Source: Lachnospiraceae bacterium UBA3310
GTDB taxonomy: Bacteria; Bacillota; Clostridia; Lachnospirales; Lachnospiraceae
Assembly (NCBI GenBank): GCA_002361355.1
Contig: DESQ01000051.1
Coordinates: forward strand, 1-20,837
Direction: 5' to 3'
Length of the DNA: 20,837 nucleotides
Position 1 is the stretch's first letter, and the number at the start of each line of letters is the position of its first letter. The position numbers and the translations under genes are program-made. Under the pieces are notes generated by a model. That model saw only the letters and a program-made list of their open reading frames with translations, was not told the origin of the DNA and did no database searches. Positions 7,888-15,254 of this stretch are shown in pieces.

Positions 7888-8676
7888 TCATGATGCATTC
7901 CCCCAGCCCCGCCGTACAAGCAACACTGCCACCGATGTGACTGCCAGATGAAGCACTGTCAAAATCACAAAGAACCCGATACCCACATCCAAAAATACAA
8001 ACACGATATTAAATCCAAAATGCAGCAGCACAGAGTAAATCAGATTATTATGCCGTTCCAAAAACAGATTCATCCAAATCGTGATCGACGTAATGACAAC
8101 AATATTGGAAATGATATAGGGAACCGCCCTCCAATCAGTAAAATCTGAATCCACAATCCACAGCAGCGTATGCCAGAAACACCACACAAGTCCCTGGCAG
8201 ATCGAGGACTTCAAGAAACCATATCTCCTGTTAAATTCCTGCCGCATAAAGCCCCGCCATCCCAATTCTTCGCCTGTCGGCCCGGAGGTAAAAGACAAAA
8301 AAATACTAAGCGGAAGCGCCGTCGACCCCAAATCCATGTAGGACAGCATTGGTTTCCCTTCCAACACCGAAAATAAAAACAACGCCAGCATGCTGATGCC
8401 AAATGTCACAAAAAACGAGCAAAGCAGGGCAACCGGTTTTATTTTTCCGGAAAAACATTTTTTAATAAAATCCGTCCTCGTCTCATCCGGTCTGAAATGT
8501 TTCCATCCGATCAAAAGCAGGTATGTCGGCGACCATGCAATCAGATTACGGACAATCCACATGATAACAGGCGGCGCATGAAAAATCAGACTCGCCGTTC
8601 CCGCCACAAAAATGATCAATAACCAGACCAACACATAAGAACTGATAATATATTTCTTTAGATAATTGTTTTTCAC
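7888..8676 (-). CDS. CPBP family intramembrane glutamic endopeptidase
   Basis: A 262-residue integral membrane protein of the CPBP (CAAX protease and bacteriocin-processing, Abi) family, with about seven or eight hydrophobic spans. The family motifs are present: E136-E137 with R141 (GPTGEELGWRGF), H169 in FWHTLLW, and H219 with N223 in LLHFGFN. These form the glutamate-based active site of intramembrane proteases related to Rce1. Bacterial members serve in peptide processing, self-immunity or stress responses, and the target here is unknown. Translation starts at GTG 8676, which overlaps the TetR stop codon as GTGA, with GGAG seven bases upstream. The two are therefore coupled. It lies between the TetR repressor and the HD-GYP gene. 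Confidence 0.9.
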   Translation of the reverse strand: MKNNYLKKYIISSYVLVWLLIIFVAGTASLIFHAPPVIMWIVRNLIAWSPTYLLLIGWKHFRPDETRTDFIKKCFSGKIKPVALLCSFFVTFGISMLALFLFSVLEGKPMLSYMDLGSTALPLSIFLSFTSGPTGEELGWRGFMRQEFNRRYGFLKSSICQGLVWCFWHTLLWIVDSDFTDWRAVPYIISNIVVITSITIWMNLFLERHNNLIYSVLLHFGFNIVFVFLDVGIGFFVILTVLHLAVTSVAVLLVRRGWGNAS

Positions 8677-9326
8677 GTTATTACTCCATCCCTTCCATTC
8701 GTTTCAGCAAAAAGCGGGAAAATCACTTCCTGCATACTGCCCGCCTCCATCTGTAAAAGCCGTTCTAAATTATAAATAAATCCTGTTATTCTTTTCTGCC
8801 TTTCCTCTTCGCCGTACTCCATAAGATTGTCAAATGCCGTATTGACGTACAAAAAAGTCATCTCTGCCACCTCCGCCGGATAATCGGTCTGGCAGATTCC
8901 CTGATGGTTTCCCTCCTCGATCAGTCCGGCAAGCAAAGGCGTAATATCCGAAAGCAGTCTGCTCTGTATTTTCTGATGCATCAGCGCATTTTGCGGTCTG
9001 TGTATCTGCTCCATAATTTCCTGCCCCAGCTCCCCGCTTACATTGAGAGCGGTTATCATCATGGTCAGCCGCCGTAAAACGGGGATTTCCCGCTGCGCTG
9101 CCAGTTCTTTCGCTTTCGCCGTCATTTTGCCCATCATACGGTCGATCATGGCGTCCAAAATATCTTCTTTCGACTTAAAATGATAGTACAGAGTTCCTCT
9201 GGCGATCCCGACCGTATCCAGAATGTCATTAGTGCTGGTGCTGTCATACCCCTTTGCGCCAAATAAACGCTCCGCCGCATCCAGTATCTCGTTTTTTCTC
9301 TCTTCCGCTTCCTTAACAGTCCGCAT
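8673..9326 (-). CDS. TetR/AcrR-family transcriptional regulator
   Basis: A 217-residue TetR-type repressor. The N-terminal DNA-binding domain (about residues 11-57) has ILDAAERLFGAKGYDSTSTNDI, then the recognition helix region GIARGTLYYHFKSKEDIL, a textbook match. The helical C-terminal part should bind an inducer and dimerise. A GTG six codons upstream (9344) is possible, but GGAGG lies five bases before the ATG at 9326 and would be inside the longer version. A palindromic site between promoter and gene (9382-9394) fits autoregulation. It overlaps the CPBP gene by four bases, so TetR, CPBP and HD-GYP probably form one autorepressed transcript. Confidence 0.92.
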   Translation of the reverse strand: MRTVKEAEERKNEILDAAERLFGAKGYDSTSTNDILDTVGIARGTLYYHFKSKEDILDAMIDRMMGKMTAKAKELAAQREIPVLRRLTMMITALNVSGELGQEIMEQIHRPQNALMHQKIQSRLLSDITPLLAGLIEEGNHQGICQTDYPAEVAEMTFLYVNTAFDNLMEYGEEERQKRITGFIYNLERLLQMEAGSMQEVIFPLFAETNGRDGVIT

Positions 9327-9381
9327 CTTTTCCTCCCTGTACACACATTTTTTGCAAGTTTTCCTTCAATTTTCCGCACCG

Positions 9382-9394
9382 ACCGACTGTCGGT
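9382..9394. promoter_or_regulatory. Putative TetR operator
   Basis: The sequence ACCGACTGTCGGT is a perfect six-base inverted repeat around one base. It begins just downstream of the -10 box of the tetR promoter, so a bound dimer would block initiation. The form resembles known operators of TetR/AcrR-family repressors. Binding by this TetR is an inference. Confidence 0.7.
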
Positions 9395-9397
9395 TTA

Positions 9398-9426
9398 ATT
9401 GTAGCATAAAAAGAAGAAACCGTCAA
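9398..9426 (-). promoter_or_regulatory. Promoter of the tetR-CPBP-HD-GYP operon
   Basis: On the minus strand TTGACG (9426-9421) and TACAAT (9403-9398) are separated by exactly 17 bases, a strong sigma-A promoter. The -35 box overlaps the stop codon and terminator hairpin of the LysR gene just upstream. Confidence 0.8.
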
Positions 9427-9439
9427 TCCAAACGGTTTC
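9408..9439 (-). terminator. Rho-independent terminator of the second LysR gene
   Basis: Minus-strand GAAACCGT and ACGGTTTC form a perfect eight-base stem around an eight-base loop, followed by TTCTTTTT. The LysR stop codon TGA lies at the loop/stem boundary (9425-9423). The same bases carry the -35 box of the next operon. Confidence 0.75.
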
Positions 9440-10346
9440 CCTGTTCCCTCATACCTGCTTCCCCTTCCTCCAGATACTTATAAAAAATACCCGTCGCAAG
9501 GCTCTTTCCCCGTCCCCTGTCCGCAATCACCTGCACCGAACGGCCCGGCGGCACATCTTTTAAAGGTATCTTCACCAGCTTACCCTCTCTGATCAGCGGC
9601 TGCGCCATCTGCTCCGGCACAAAACCGAGCCCGAAATTGTTTTTGAGAAGCGGCAGCATCAGATCGGAGGTGGCCACTTCTATGTCCAGTTCCATATCTA
9701 CCTTGTGCCTCACAAAAAAATCCTTATATAATTCGTAAGTTACCGTCTCTCTGCCAAGCCCCACCAATGGATACCCCTTAAGGTCACGCAGCTCCATAGG
9801 CGTGTTACACAGGTTCTCATATGCCGTCCCACCCACCAAAATTTCCTCAAAATCTAATACTTTTAAGCAGGACATGGATTTCGACGCTTCAAAAGGTGAC
9901 GTAATCACTGCAAAATCCAACTCCCCGCTCATCAGATGGCGGATTGTCCCAAGGGTGTTTCGATTATGGATTTTAATCCTGATTGCCGGATATTTTTTCT
10001 TAAATCCACGCAGTACATGCAATAGAAAAAGATGAAGCGCCGACTCTGTAGCCCCGATCTCTATCGTCCCGCTGTTTTGCGCGTCTTTCCCACAGATTTC
10101 CTCCTGCGCGTCCAAAATATTCCTGTAGGCAATGGCTACATGGGAATAAAGCCGTTCCCCCTCCTCCGTCAGACTGACGCCCCTGGCCTCGCGGATAAAC
10201 AGCTTACAGTTCAGTTGGGATTCCAACAGCTTCATGATCCGCGTCACATTGGGCTGGTTACTCCCCAACGCCGCAGCCGCCTTCGTGATATTTCCATATT
10301 TTGCCACAAAATAAAAGATTTTGTAATATTCAAAGTTAATATCCAT
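9423..10346 (-). CDS. LysR-family transcriptional regulator
   Basis: A 307-residue LysR-type regulator. The helix-turn-helix spans about residues 4-63 (YYKIFYFVAKYGNITKAAAAL, then NQPNVTRIMKLLESQL, then FIREARGVSLTEEG). The effector domain begins near residue 93 (GTIEIGATES). It is transcribed away from a MATE transporter gene across a 106-base gap. That divergent layout is the usual arrangement for a LysR regulator and its target, so control of the transporter is likely. The ribosome-binding site is weak (AGAGAT region) and the ATG itself lies inside the first of three AT-rich repeats. The bases at its 3' end form its terminator. The ligand is unknown. Confidence 0.92.
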   Translation of the reverse strand: MDINFEYYKIFYFVAKYGNITKAAAALGSNQPNVTRIMKLLESQLNCKLFIREARGVSLTEEGERLYSHVAIAYRNILDAQEEICGKDAQNSGTIEIGATESALHLFLLHVLRGFKKKYPAIRIKIHNRNTLGTIRHLMSGELDFAVITSPFEASKSMSCLKVLDFEEILVGGTAYENLCNTPMELRDLKGYPLVGLGRETVTYELYKDFFVRHKVDMELDIEVATSDLMLPLLKNNFGLGFVPEQMAQPLIREGKLVKIPLKDVPPGRSVQVIADRGRGKSLATGIFYKYLEEGEAGMREQGNRLD

Positions 10347-10395
10347 ATATTATCTATATCTCTTTCATATATTATATATATTTTTCATATTTTAT
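10344..10395. repeat. Three spaced CATATWTTAT repeats in the LysR/MATE control region
   Basis: CATATATTAT occurs at 10344-10353 and 10366-10375, and CATATTTTAT at 10386-10395. The spacings are 22 and 20 bases, about two helical turns. The first covers the LysR start codon and the third overlaps the MATE -35 region. They may be binding sites for the LysR protein, but AT-richness alone could produce some of this. Confidence 0.45.
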
Positions 10396-10410
10396 TAAGC
10401 GTATTATAAT
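10382..10410 (+). promoter_or_regulatory. Promoter of the MATE gene
   Basis: A perfect TATAAT lies at 10405-10410 with a poor -35 (TTTTCA at 10382-10387) 17 bases upstream. A weak -35 beside repeats fits an activator-dependent promoter. Transcription would start near 10417, which rules out the upstream TTG as the MATE start. Confidence 0.6.
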
Positions 10411-10452
10411 ACATCCTTGGAAAGAAGTAAATCACAGAAGGGATCTGATTTT

Positions 10453-11784
10453 ATGAATAAGGATTTGACGCAGGGGAAAGCGGAAACGGTACTCTGGCAA
10501 TTTTGTCTCCCGCTGTTCGGAAGCATTATCTTTCAGCAACTATACAACATAGCGGATTCTCTGGTTGCGGGTAAGTTCATCGGAGAAAACGCACTGGCTG
10601 CCGTGGGTAACAGCTATGAAATTACCCTGATCTTTATCGCCTTTGCTTTTGGCTGTAACATCGGCTGCTCCGTCATCGTCTCGCAGCTTTTCGGCGCAAA
10701 AGATTTCAAACGGTTAAAAACCGCCGTATCCACGGCCTGTATTTTCAGCGCGGCACTCTGCGGCTTGTTAATGCTGATCGGTATATTTGGCTGTAGTCCC
10801 CTGCTCTCCCTGATCCATACGCCAAAAGAGGTTTTCGCTGACTCCAAACTGTATCTGGACATTTACGTGTGGGGTCTTCCCTTTGTCTTTTTCTATAATA
10901 TTGCAACCGGTATTTTCTCCGCACTGGGGGATTCCAAAACACCCTTCTATTTTCTGGCGGTCTCCTCCACCGCAAATATCGCTGTGGATATCCTGTTTGT
11001 CAAAGCCTTTCAAATGGGCGTATCCGGTGTGGCGTGGGCAACCTTTCTCTGTCAGGGCGTAAGCTGTATCTTAGCCGTGATCACAGTATGGAACCGGATC
11101 AAAAAAATTAAGACAAAGGAAAAAGCGCCCTTATTCAACGTTGACATCCTGAAAAAAATTGCGGTCATCGCTGTCCCCAGCATCCTGCAGCAGAGCTTTA
11201 TCTCCGTCGGCAACATTCTGATCCAGAGCGTGATCAACGGCTTCGGCCCCTCCGTCATGGCAGGCTATTCCGCCGCCGTGAAGTTAAACAACATGGTGAT
11301 CACCTCCTTCACCACCATCGGAAACGGCATCTCCAACTTTTCCGCCCAAAATCTTGGCGCGCATAAATACGGCCGGATCAGTGAAGGCTTCCACGCCGGC
11401 CTGAAAATGGTATGGTGTCTGTGCATTCCGTTCTGCGTGATTTACATTTTCTTTGGAAAATACCTGCTGCTCCTGTTTATGGAACAGGGTGCCACAGCCG
11501 CCCTCCTGACGGGCAGACAGTTTTTATGGATTCTTTCGCCCTTCTATTTCGTCGTGTCAGCAAAACTGGTGGCAGACGGGATATTGCGCGGCGTCAGTGC
11601 CATGCGGCAGTTCATGATCGGCACTTTCACCGACCTGATCCTGCGTGTGATTCTTGCCTTTGTCCTGTCTGACTGGACAAATTCTGCGCTGGGCATCTGG
11701 TGCGCATGGCCCATCGGCTGGACGATCGCCATGGTGCTGTCGATCCATTTTTACCGAAAAGAAATCGGGAAACGCAAAGCATAA
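10453..11784 (+). CDS. MATE family multidrug/toxin efflux transporter
   Basis: A 443-residue integral membrane protein of the MATE family, with about 12 predicted spans in two related halves. The opening (MNKDLTQGKAETVLWQFCLPLFGSIIFQQLYNIADSLVAGKFIG) is characteristic, and the second half repeats the pattern (IAVPSILQQSFISVGNILIQSVINGFG). MATE transporters expel cationic drugs or metabolites using Na+ or H+ gradients. An in-frame TTG at 10417 would add 12 residues, but it sits at the expected transcription start, so ATG 10453 is chosen; AGAAGGG lies upstream with somewhat long spacing. The 3' end overlaps the convergent cbiA gene by 34 bases. The substrate cannot be inferred. Confidence 0.93.
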   Translation: MNKDLTQGKAETVLWQFCLPLFGSIIFQQLYNIADSLVAGKFIGENALAAVGNSYEITLIFIAFAFGCNIGCSVIVSQLFGAKDFKRLKTAVSTACIFSAALCGLLMLIGIFGCSPLLSLIHTPKEVFADSKLYLDIYVWGLPFVFFYNIATGIFSALGDSKTPFYFLAVSSTANIAVDILFVKAFQMGVSGVAWATFLCQGVSCILAVITVWNRIKKIKTKEKAPLFNVDILKKIAVIAVPSILQQSFISVGNILIQSVINGFGPSVMAGYSAAVKLNNMVITSFTTIGNGISNFSAQNLGAHKYGRISEGFHAGLKMVWCLCIPFCVIYIFFGKYLLLLFMEQGATAALLTGRQFLWILSPFYFVVSAKLVADGILRGVSAMRQFMIGTFTDLILRVILAFVLSDWTNSALGIWCAWPIGWTIAMVLSIHFYRKEIGKRKA

Positions 11785-13130
11785 CGCCCCGCTTTCTCCA
11801 CAAACGCCCGGACAAATGCCGGATTGGACGGATAATACAAATGGGGAAATCCCATCCAGCAGCTTTCCCCTTCCAGCACGCAGGGATAGCTTTTCCCCGT
11901 CACCGGCTTTTTTGCCAGAACACCGTCCCCGTTGTTCGTGCTGTCGTAGTGATGAAATTCATGCCCTCTTATTTTCCCGCCCTCCGGCAAAAAAAGGCGC
12001 CTCTTTTCCTGTAATTCCACATAGCCGAACCTCACCAGCCTGCCCGTGTCATAACACTCTCCCGGAACGACGCCCGCCATGGCATATTTTTTACCATTTC
12101 TATCTGTCAGCGTATCGTGCAGATACAGAAATCCGCCGCATTCCGCCACGATGGGCATACCACTTTTTACCGCTTCCCTCACCGCTCCCCGCATCCCGGT
12201 ATTTTGACTTAAACCCGCCGCATATAATTCCGGATAACCGCCGCCCAGCAAAAGCCCATGGCATCCCTCGGGCAGTTTCTGATCGTGAAGGGGCGAAAAA
12301 AAGACAAGTCTTGCTCCGCACGCTTCCAGCAGCAAAAGATTATCCTCGTAATAGAAACAAAAGGCCTCGTCCCTTGCCACCGCAATCACCGGGGACACCG
12401 CCACAGCCGGGCGCAGTTCGTCCCCCACACCCACCGGCAATTCTTCCGCTCCCGCGGCGATCTTTAACAGCGCAGGCAGGGACACTGTCTTTGCAAACGC
12501 TCCCGCAACTGCCGAAAGTTTTTCCCGGATACCGGCAATCTCCTCCGGCATCACCAGTCCCAAATGCCTGCTCTCTACCCGAAAGCGCTCCTGATCCGGC
12601 AGAAATCCTAGCACGGGAAGAGACAATTCCTCCTTGATCAGCGGTTTTACCGTGTCAAAAAACCCATGGGTAATCCGGTTCAAAATCACACCCCTGATCA
12701 AATGCTTTGTATCATACTGCAAAAAACCCGCCAGCAGGGGAAGGATGGATCGCCCCATTCCTTTCACATCCGCCACAAGAATAATCGGCGTGTCCGTCAC
12801 CTCTGCCAGATGGTAGGAGGAGCCCTCCTCCCTGACACCGCCAAGCCCGTCGTAAAGTCCCATCACGCCCTCCATCACGGCGACGCCGCCATCTGCCGCA
12901 TGCCCGCAAAAAAGCTGCGCCGTTCCCTCCTCCCCGGTAAAAAATGTATCCAGATTGTAGGAGGGCACACCGATTACTTTTTGGTGAAACAGGGGATCGA
13001 TATAATCCGGCCCGCACTTAAAGGCAGTCACTTTCTCCCCACTGTCCCTTAACGCCTGCAGCAGCGCACAGGTAACCGTAGTTTTTCCACTTCCGCTTTT
13101 GGGGGCGGCGATCATGATTCTTCCTTTCAT
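11751..13130 (-). CDS. cbiA: Cobyrinate a,c-diamide synthase CbiA
   Basis: A 459-residue glutamine amidotransferase that uses ATP and glutamine to amidate the a and c carboxylates of (cobalt) cobyrinate in cobalamin synthesis. The N-terminal P-loop domain shows APKSGSGKTT (about 9-18), FKCGPDYIDP and the MEGVMGLYDG motif. The C-terminal class I glutaminase-like domain has LLLGGGYPEL and the nucleophile C331 in VAECGGFLYLH, with a His near 430 (GFPHLYY). The frame stays open to 13184, but AAGAGGAAGGG directly before ATG 13130 and the family N-terminus fix the start there. It is the last visible gene of the cobalamin operon, after a gap of 87 bases. It overlaps the convergent MATE gene by 34 bases. 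All key residues look intact. Confidence 0.95.
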   Translation of the reverse strand: MKGRIMIAAPKSGSGKTTVTCALLQALRDSGEKVTAFKCGPDYIDPLFHQKVIGVPSYNLDTFFTGEEGTAQLFCGHAADGGVAVMEGVMGLYDGLGGVREEGSSYHLAEVTDTPIILVADVKGMGRSILPLLAGFLQYDTKHLIRGVILNRITHGFFDTVKPLIKEELSLPVLGFLPDQERFRVESRHLGLVMPEEIAGIREKLSAVAGAFAKTVSLPALLKIAAGAEELPVGVGDELRPAVAVSPVIAVARDEAFCFYYEDNLLLLEACGARLVFFSPLHDQKLPEGCHGLLLGGGYPELYAAGLSQNTGMRGAVREAVKSGMPIVAECGGFLYLHDTLTDRNGKKYAMAGVVPGECYDTGRLVRFGYVELQEKRRLFLPEGGKIRGHEFHHYDSTNNGDGVLAKKPVTGKSYPCVLEGESCWMGFPHLYYPSNPAFVRAFVEKAGRYALRFPISFR

Positions 13131-13150
13131 CCCTTCCTCTTTTCCGCACT

Positions 13151-13215
13151 GTGGCGAAAGGCATTGCCTTCTCCCTCGCGGCATTCGCCAAATGCTCGTG
13201 CAAGCACGGCGCTTG
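13151..13215. repeat. Hairpin-rich intergenic element between cbiJET and cbiA
   Basis: GGCGAA (13153-13158) pairs with TTCGCC (13184-13189), and CAAGC (13201-13205) pairs with GCTTG (13211-13215). A 13-base string TGGCGAAAGGCAT at 13152-13164 recurs at 13869-13881 inside the CbiE-coding region, where it is also part of a hairpin (CTTTCG/CGAAAG). This suggests a short palindromic repeat family or a processing/attenuation structure. No T-run follows, so it is not a standard terminator. Confidence 0.45.
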
Positions 13216-13217
13216 GC

Positions 13218-15254
13218 TCATTGCCCGCGGAAATCAAAGGCGCATATCCAGACCGGATTTTCCGCCCGCATCAAATGATGGTTTCCCAATTTTTCCGTCC
13301 GGCTTACCTGCACCTGTACCATTTCCTCATGTTCTATCCTGTCGTCTGAAAAGATTTCCCTGACCTGGGAAATGGTCTCCAGACTGACCGCATTCAAAAC
13401 AACCCGCATTGCAGGGTTAATCTCATATAATTTTTCCAGAATTTCCTCTAATTTTCCGCCGCCTCCGCCGATAAAAGCATGTGTCGCCACGGGAAGGCCG
13501 GCCATTCCCTCCGGCGCCTCCGTCTCCACCACCTCTATGTTTTCCAGGCCGAATTTCTCCCGGTTTCTGCGAATCAGCGCGGCGGCTTCCCTGTTCCGCT
13601 CCAGCGCATACACCTGTATTTCATCCGAAAGCCCCGCCATCTCCACCGCCACAGACCCGGTGCCGCTGCCAATGTCATAGACCACGGCATCCCGGCGCAA
13701 ACGCAGCTTGCAGATGCTGACCTCCCGCACCTCCTCCTTCGTCATGGGAACCTGCTCCCTGAGAAAAGCGCTGTCCGACATGCCGTGAGCTGCCTGCGCC
13801 GAAGCGGCATTCGGATTGTCAACCAGGCAGATATAAAGCCCCTCTTCTCGCCGCTTTCGGCATGCCGATGGCGAAAGGCATAAAATCTGTTCCCCCTCCA
13901 AAGACAACTGGTAGCCCACCGTTACCTTACATTCTTCCATGCCTGCCTGTTCCAAAAGCATGCCAAGACAGTTCACATCCCGCACCCCGGATGTCAGTAA
14001 AAAAGTCTTCCGGTTTCTCCTGATTTTTCCCGCCAGATTCCTCACTTTCTGTCCGTGCATGCTGTAGACGGCCGCATCCTGATAGCTTTCCCCGATGCGC
14101 GCGGCAAGGGCGGCGACGGAGGAAATGCCGGGAAGCACGCGCAATGTGCCGCGAATCCTGCCACAACTGATCTCTTCCGCAAGCGCGCCATAGAGGTTCC
14201 GGCATCCGCTGTAAAACCCGCTGTCACCGGAAAACAGAACAACCACCTCCCCGCTCCCGCAAGATCGCCCGGTTTCCTGTATCTCTTCCAAATAGGGAAT
14301 CACCTGTCCCGCCAGATAATAAGGCCGCTTCTCCACTACCGGCTTATAAGGCGCAGTCAGCCGCGCCGCACCCAGCAGAATATCCGCCTCTTCGATGGCG
14401 GCCCGCACCTCCCCCGTCATGCCCGCTTCGCTTCCCATGCCGACACCCGCCAGTGTGATCTGTAAGTCCCTGCCTTTGCCCGTCCGTCCGCAAATGCTCC
14501 CAAGCTTCCTGCAAACCTCGTCAAAGGAATCCCCCTGCTCCTCTTCCGGTCTCCCAATCACAAAAGTCGTGACGCCCGCCCTTTTTGCCGCCGTCAGTTT
14601 TTCCAAAAAGCCGCCGGCAGTTCCGCTCTCCTTGGTGACCAAAACAGCGATTTCATACTGTCGGAGCATGGCCTCATTCATCTGTTCCGTAAAGGGGCCC
14701 TGCATGGCGATGATCTGCTTTCCCTGTATGCCCTGTTCCATGCAAAGAGACAGGCTTTCCATACTGGGAAGCACCCTGACATAAAGCCTGCTTTTGAGCT
14801 TCCCGGACACACAATATCCGGGAAGTTCCCTGCTGCCGGTAGTCAGCAGAATATTGCCCTCCGTATCTGCAAGCGCCGCCGCACAGGCCTCGTTCGTTTC
14901 AAACCAGACAATGTTCTCTCCTTCCTCCCCGCCGTCCCGCGAAAAGCGGTCTCTTTTCAGCCGCAGATAAGGAAGCGCCATCCCCTCCATGGCGGCTTTG
15001 ATATTCCGGGTGACCTCCTCCGCATAGGGGTGCGTCGCATCCACCACCGCAAGGAAATCTCCGCCTGTGATAAACGCCCTGATTTCCTCCCGGTTCATCC
15101 TGCCCCGACGCACCTTCGCCAAAGGATGTTCCCCCAGCGCAATCTCGCCGTACTGCGTCGCAACGCAGACCGTATGGCTAATGTTTTCCTTCGCCAAATG
15201 CGCCGACAGTTCCCTGCCCTCCGTTGTCCCCGCAAACAACAACACTTCACTCAA
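13218..15254 (-). CDS. cbiJ/cbiE/cbiT: Trifunctional CbiJ-CbiE-CbiT cobalamin biosynthesis fusion
   Basis: A 678-residue protein joining three corrin-ring enzymes. Residues 1 to about 252 are cobalt-precorrin-6A reductase CbiJ/CobK (LLFAGTTEGRELSAHL, VVDATHPYAEEVT, TTGSREL). Residues about 264-490 are the C5-methyltransferase CbiE (LAGVGMGSE, FSGDSGFYSG, LPGISSVAALAARIG). Residues about 500-678 are the C15-methyltransferase/decarboxylase CbiT (PMTKEEVRE, SAM-binding DIGSGTGS at 527-534, FIGGGGG at 594-600). Together they would reduce precorrin-6A and then methylate at C5 and C15. The start is TTG at 15254, with GGGGG seven bases upstream, overlapping the cbiH stop by eight bases. CbiE-CbiT fusions (CobL-like) are common. 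The added CbiJ makes this a less usual arrangement. No domain looks degraded. Confidence 0.93.
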   Translation of the reverse strand: MSEVLLFAGTTEGRELSAHLAKENISHTVCVATQYGEIALGEHPLAKVRRGRMNREEIRAFITGGDFLAVVDATHPYAEEVTRNIKAAMEGMALPYLRLKRDRFSRDGGEEGENIVWFETNEACAAALADTEGNILLTTGSRELPGYCVSGKLKSRLYVRVLPSMESLSLCMEQGIQGKQIIAMQGPFTEQMNEAMLRQYEIAVLVTKESGTAGGFLEKLTAAKRAGVTTFVIGRPEEEQGDSFDEVCRKLGSICGRTGKGRDLQITLAGVGMGSEAGMTGEVRAAIEEADILLGAARLTAPYKPVVEKRPYYLAGQVIPYLEEIQETGRSCGSGEVVVLFSGDSGFYSGCRNLYGALAEEISCGRIRGTLRVLPGISSVAALAARIGESYQDAAVYSMHGQKVRNLAGKIRRNRKTFLLTSGVRDVNCLGMLLEQAGMEECKVTVGYQLSLEGEQILCLSPSACRKRREEGLYICLVDNPNAASAQAAHGMSDSAFLREQVPMTKEEVREVSICKLRLRRDAVVYDIGSGTGSVAVEMAGLSDEIQVYALERNREAAALIRRNREKFGLENIEVVETEAPEGMAGLPVATHAFIGGGGGKLEEILEKLYEINPAMRVVLNAVSLETISQVREIFSDDRIEHEEMVQVQVSRTEKLGNHHLMRAENPVWICAFDFRGQ

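Noticed and set aside
7888..8676. CPBP gene as bacteriocin immunity or phage-defence system
   Set aside because: No bacteriocin precursor, leader peptide or defence partner is present nearby, so only the family call is supported.
13165..13221. Small upstream reading frames between cbiJET and cbiA
   Set aside because: The frames overlap the hairpin element, lack ribosome-binding sites and have no family resemblance.
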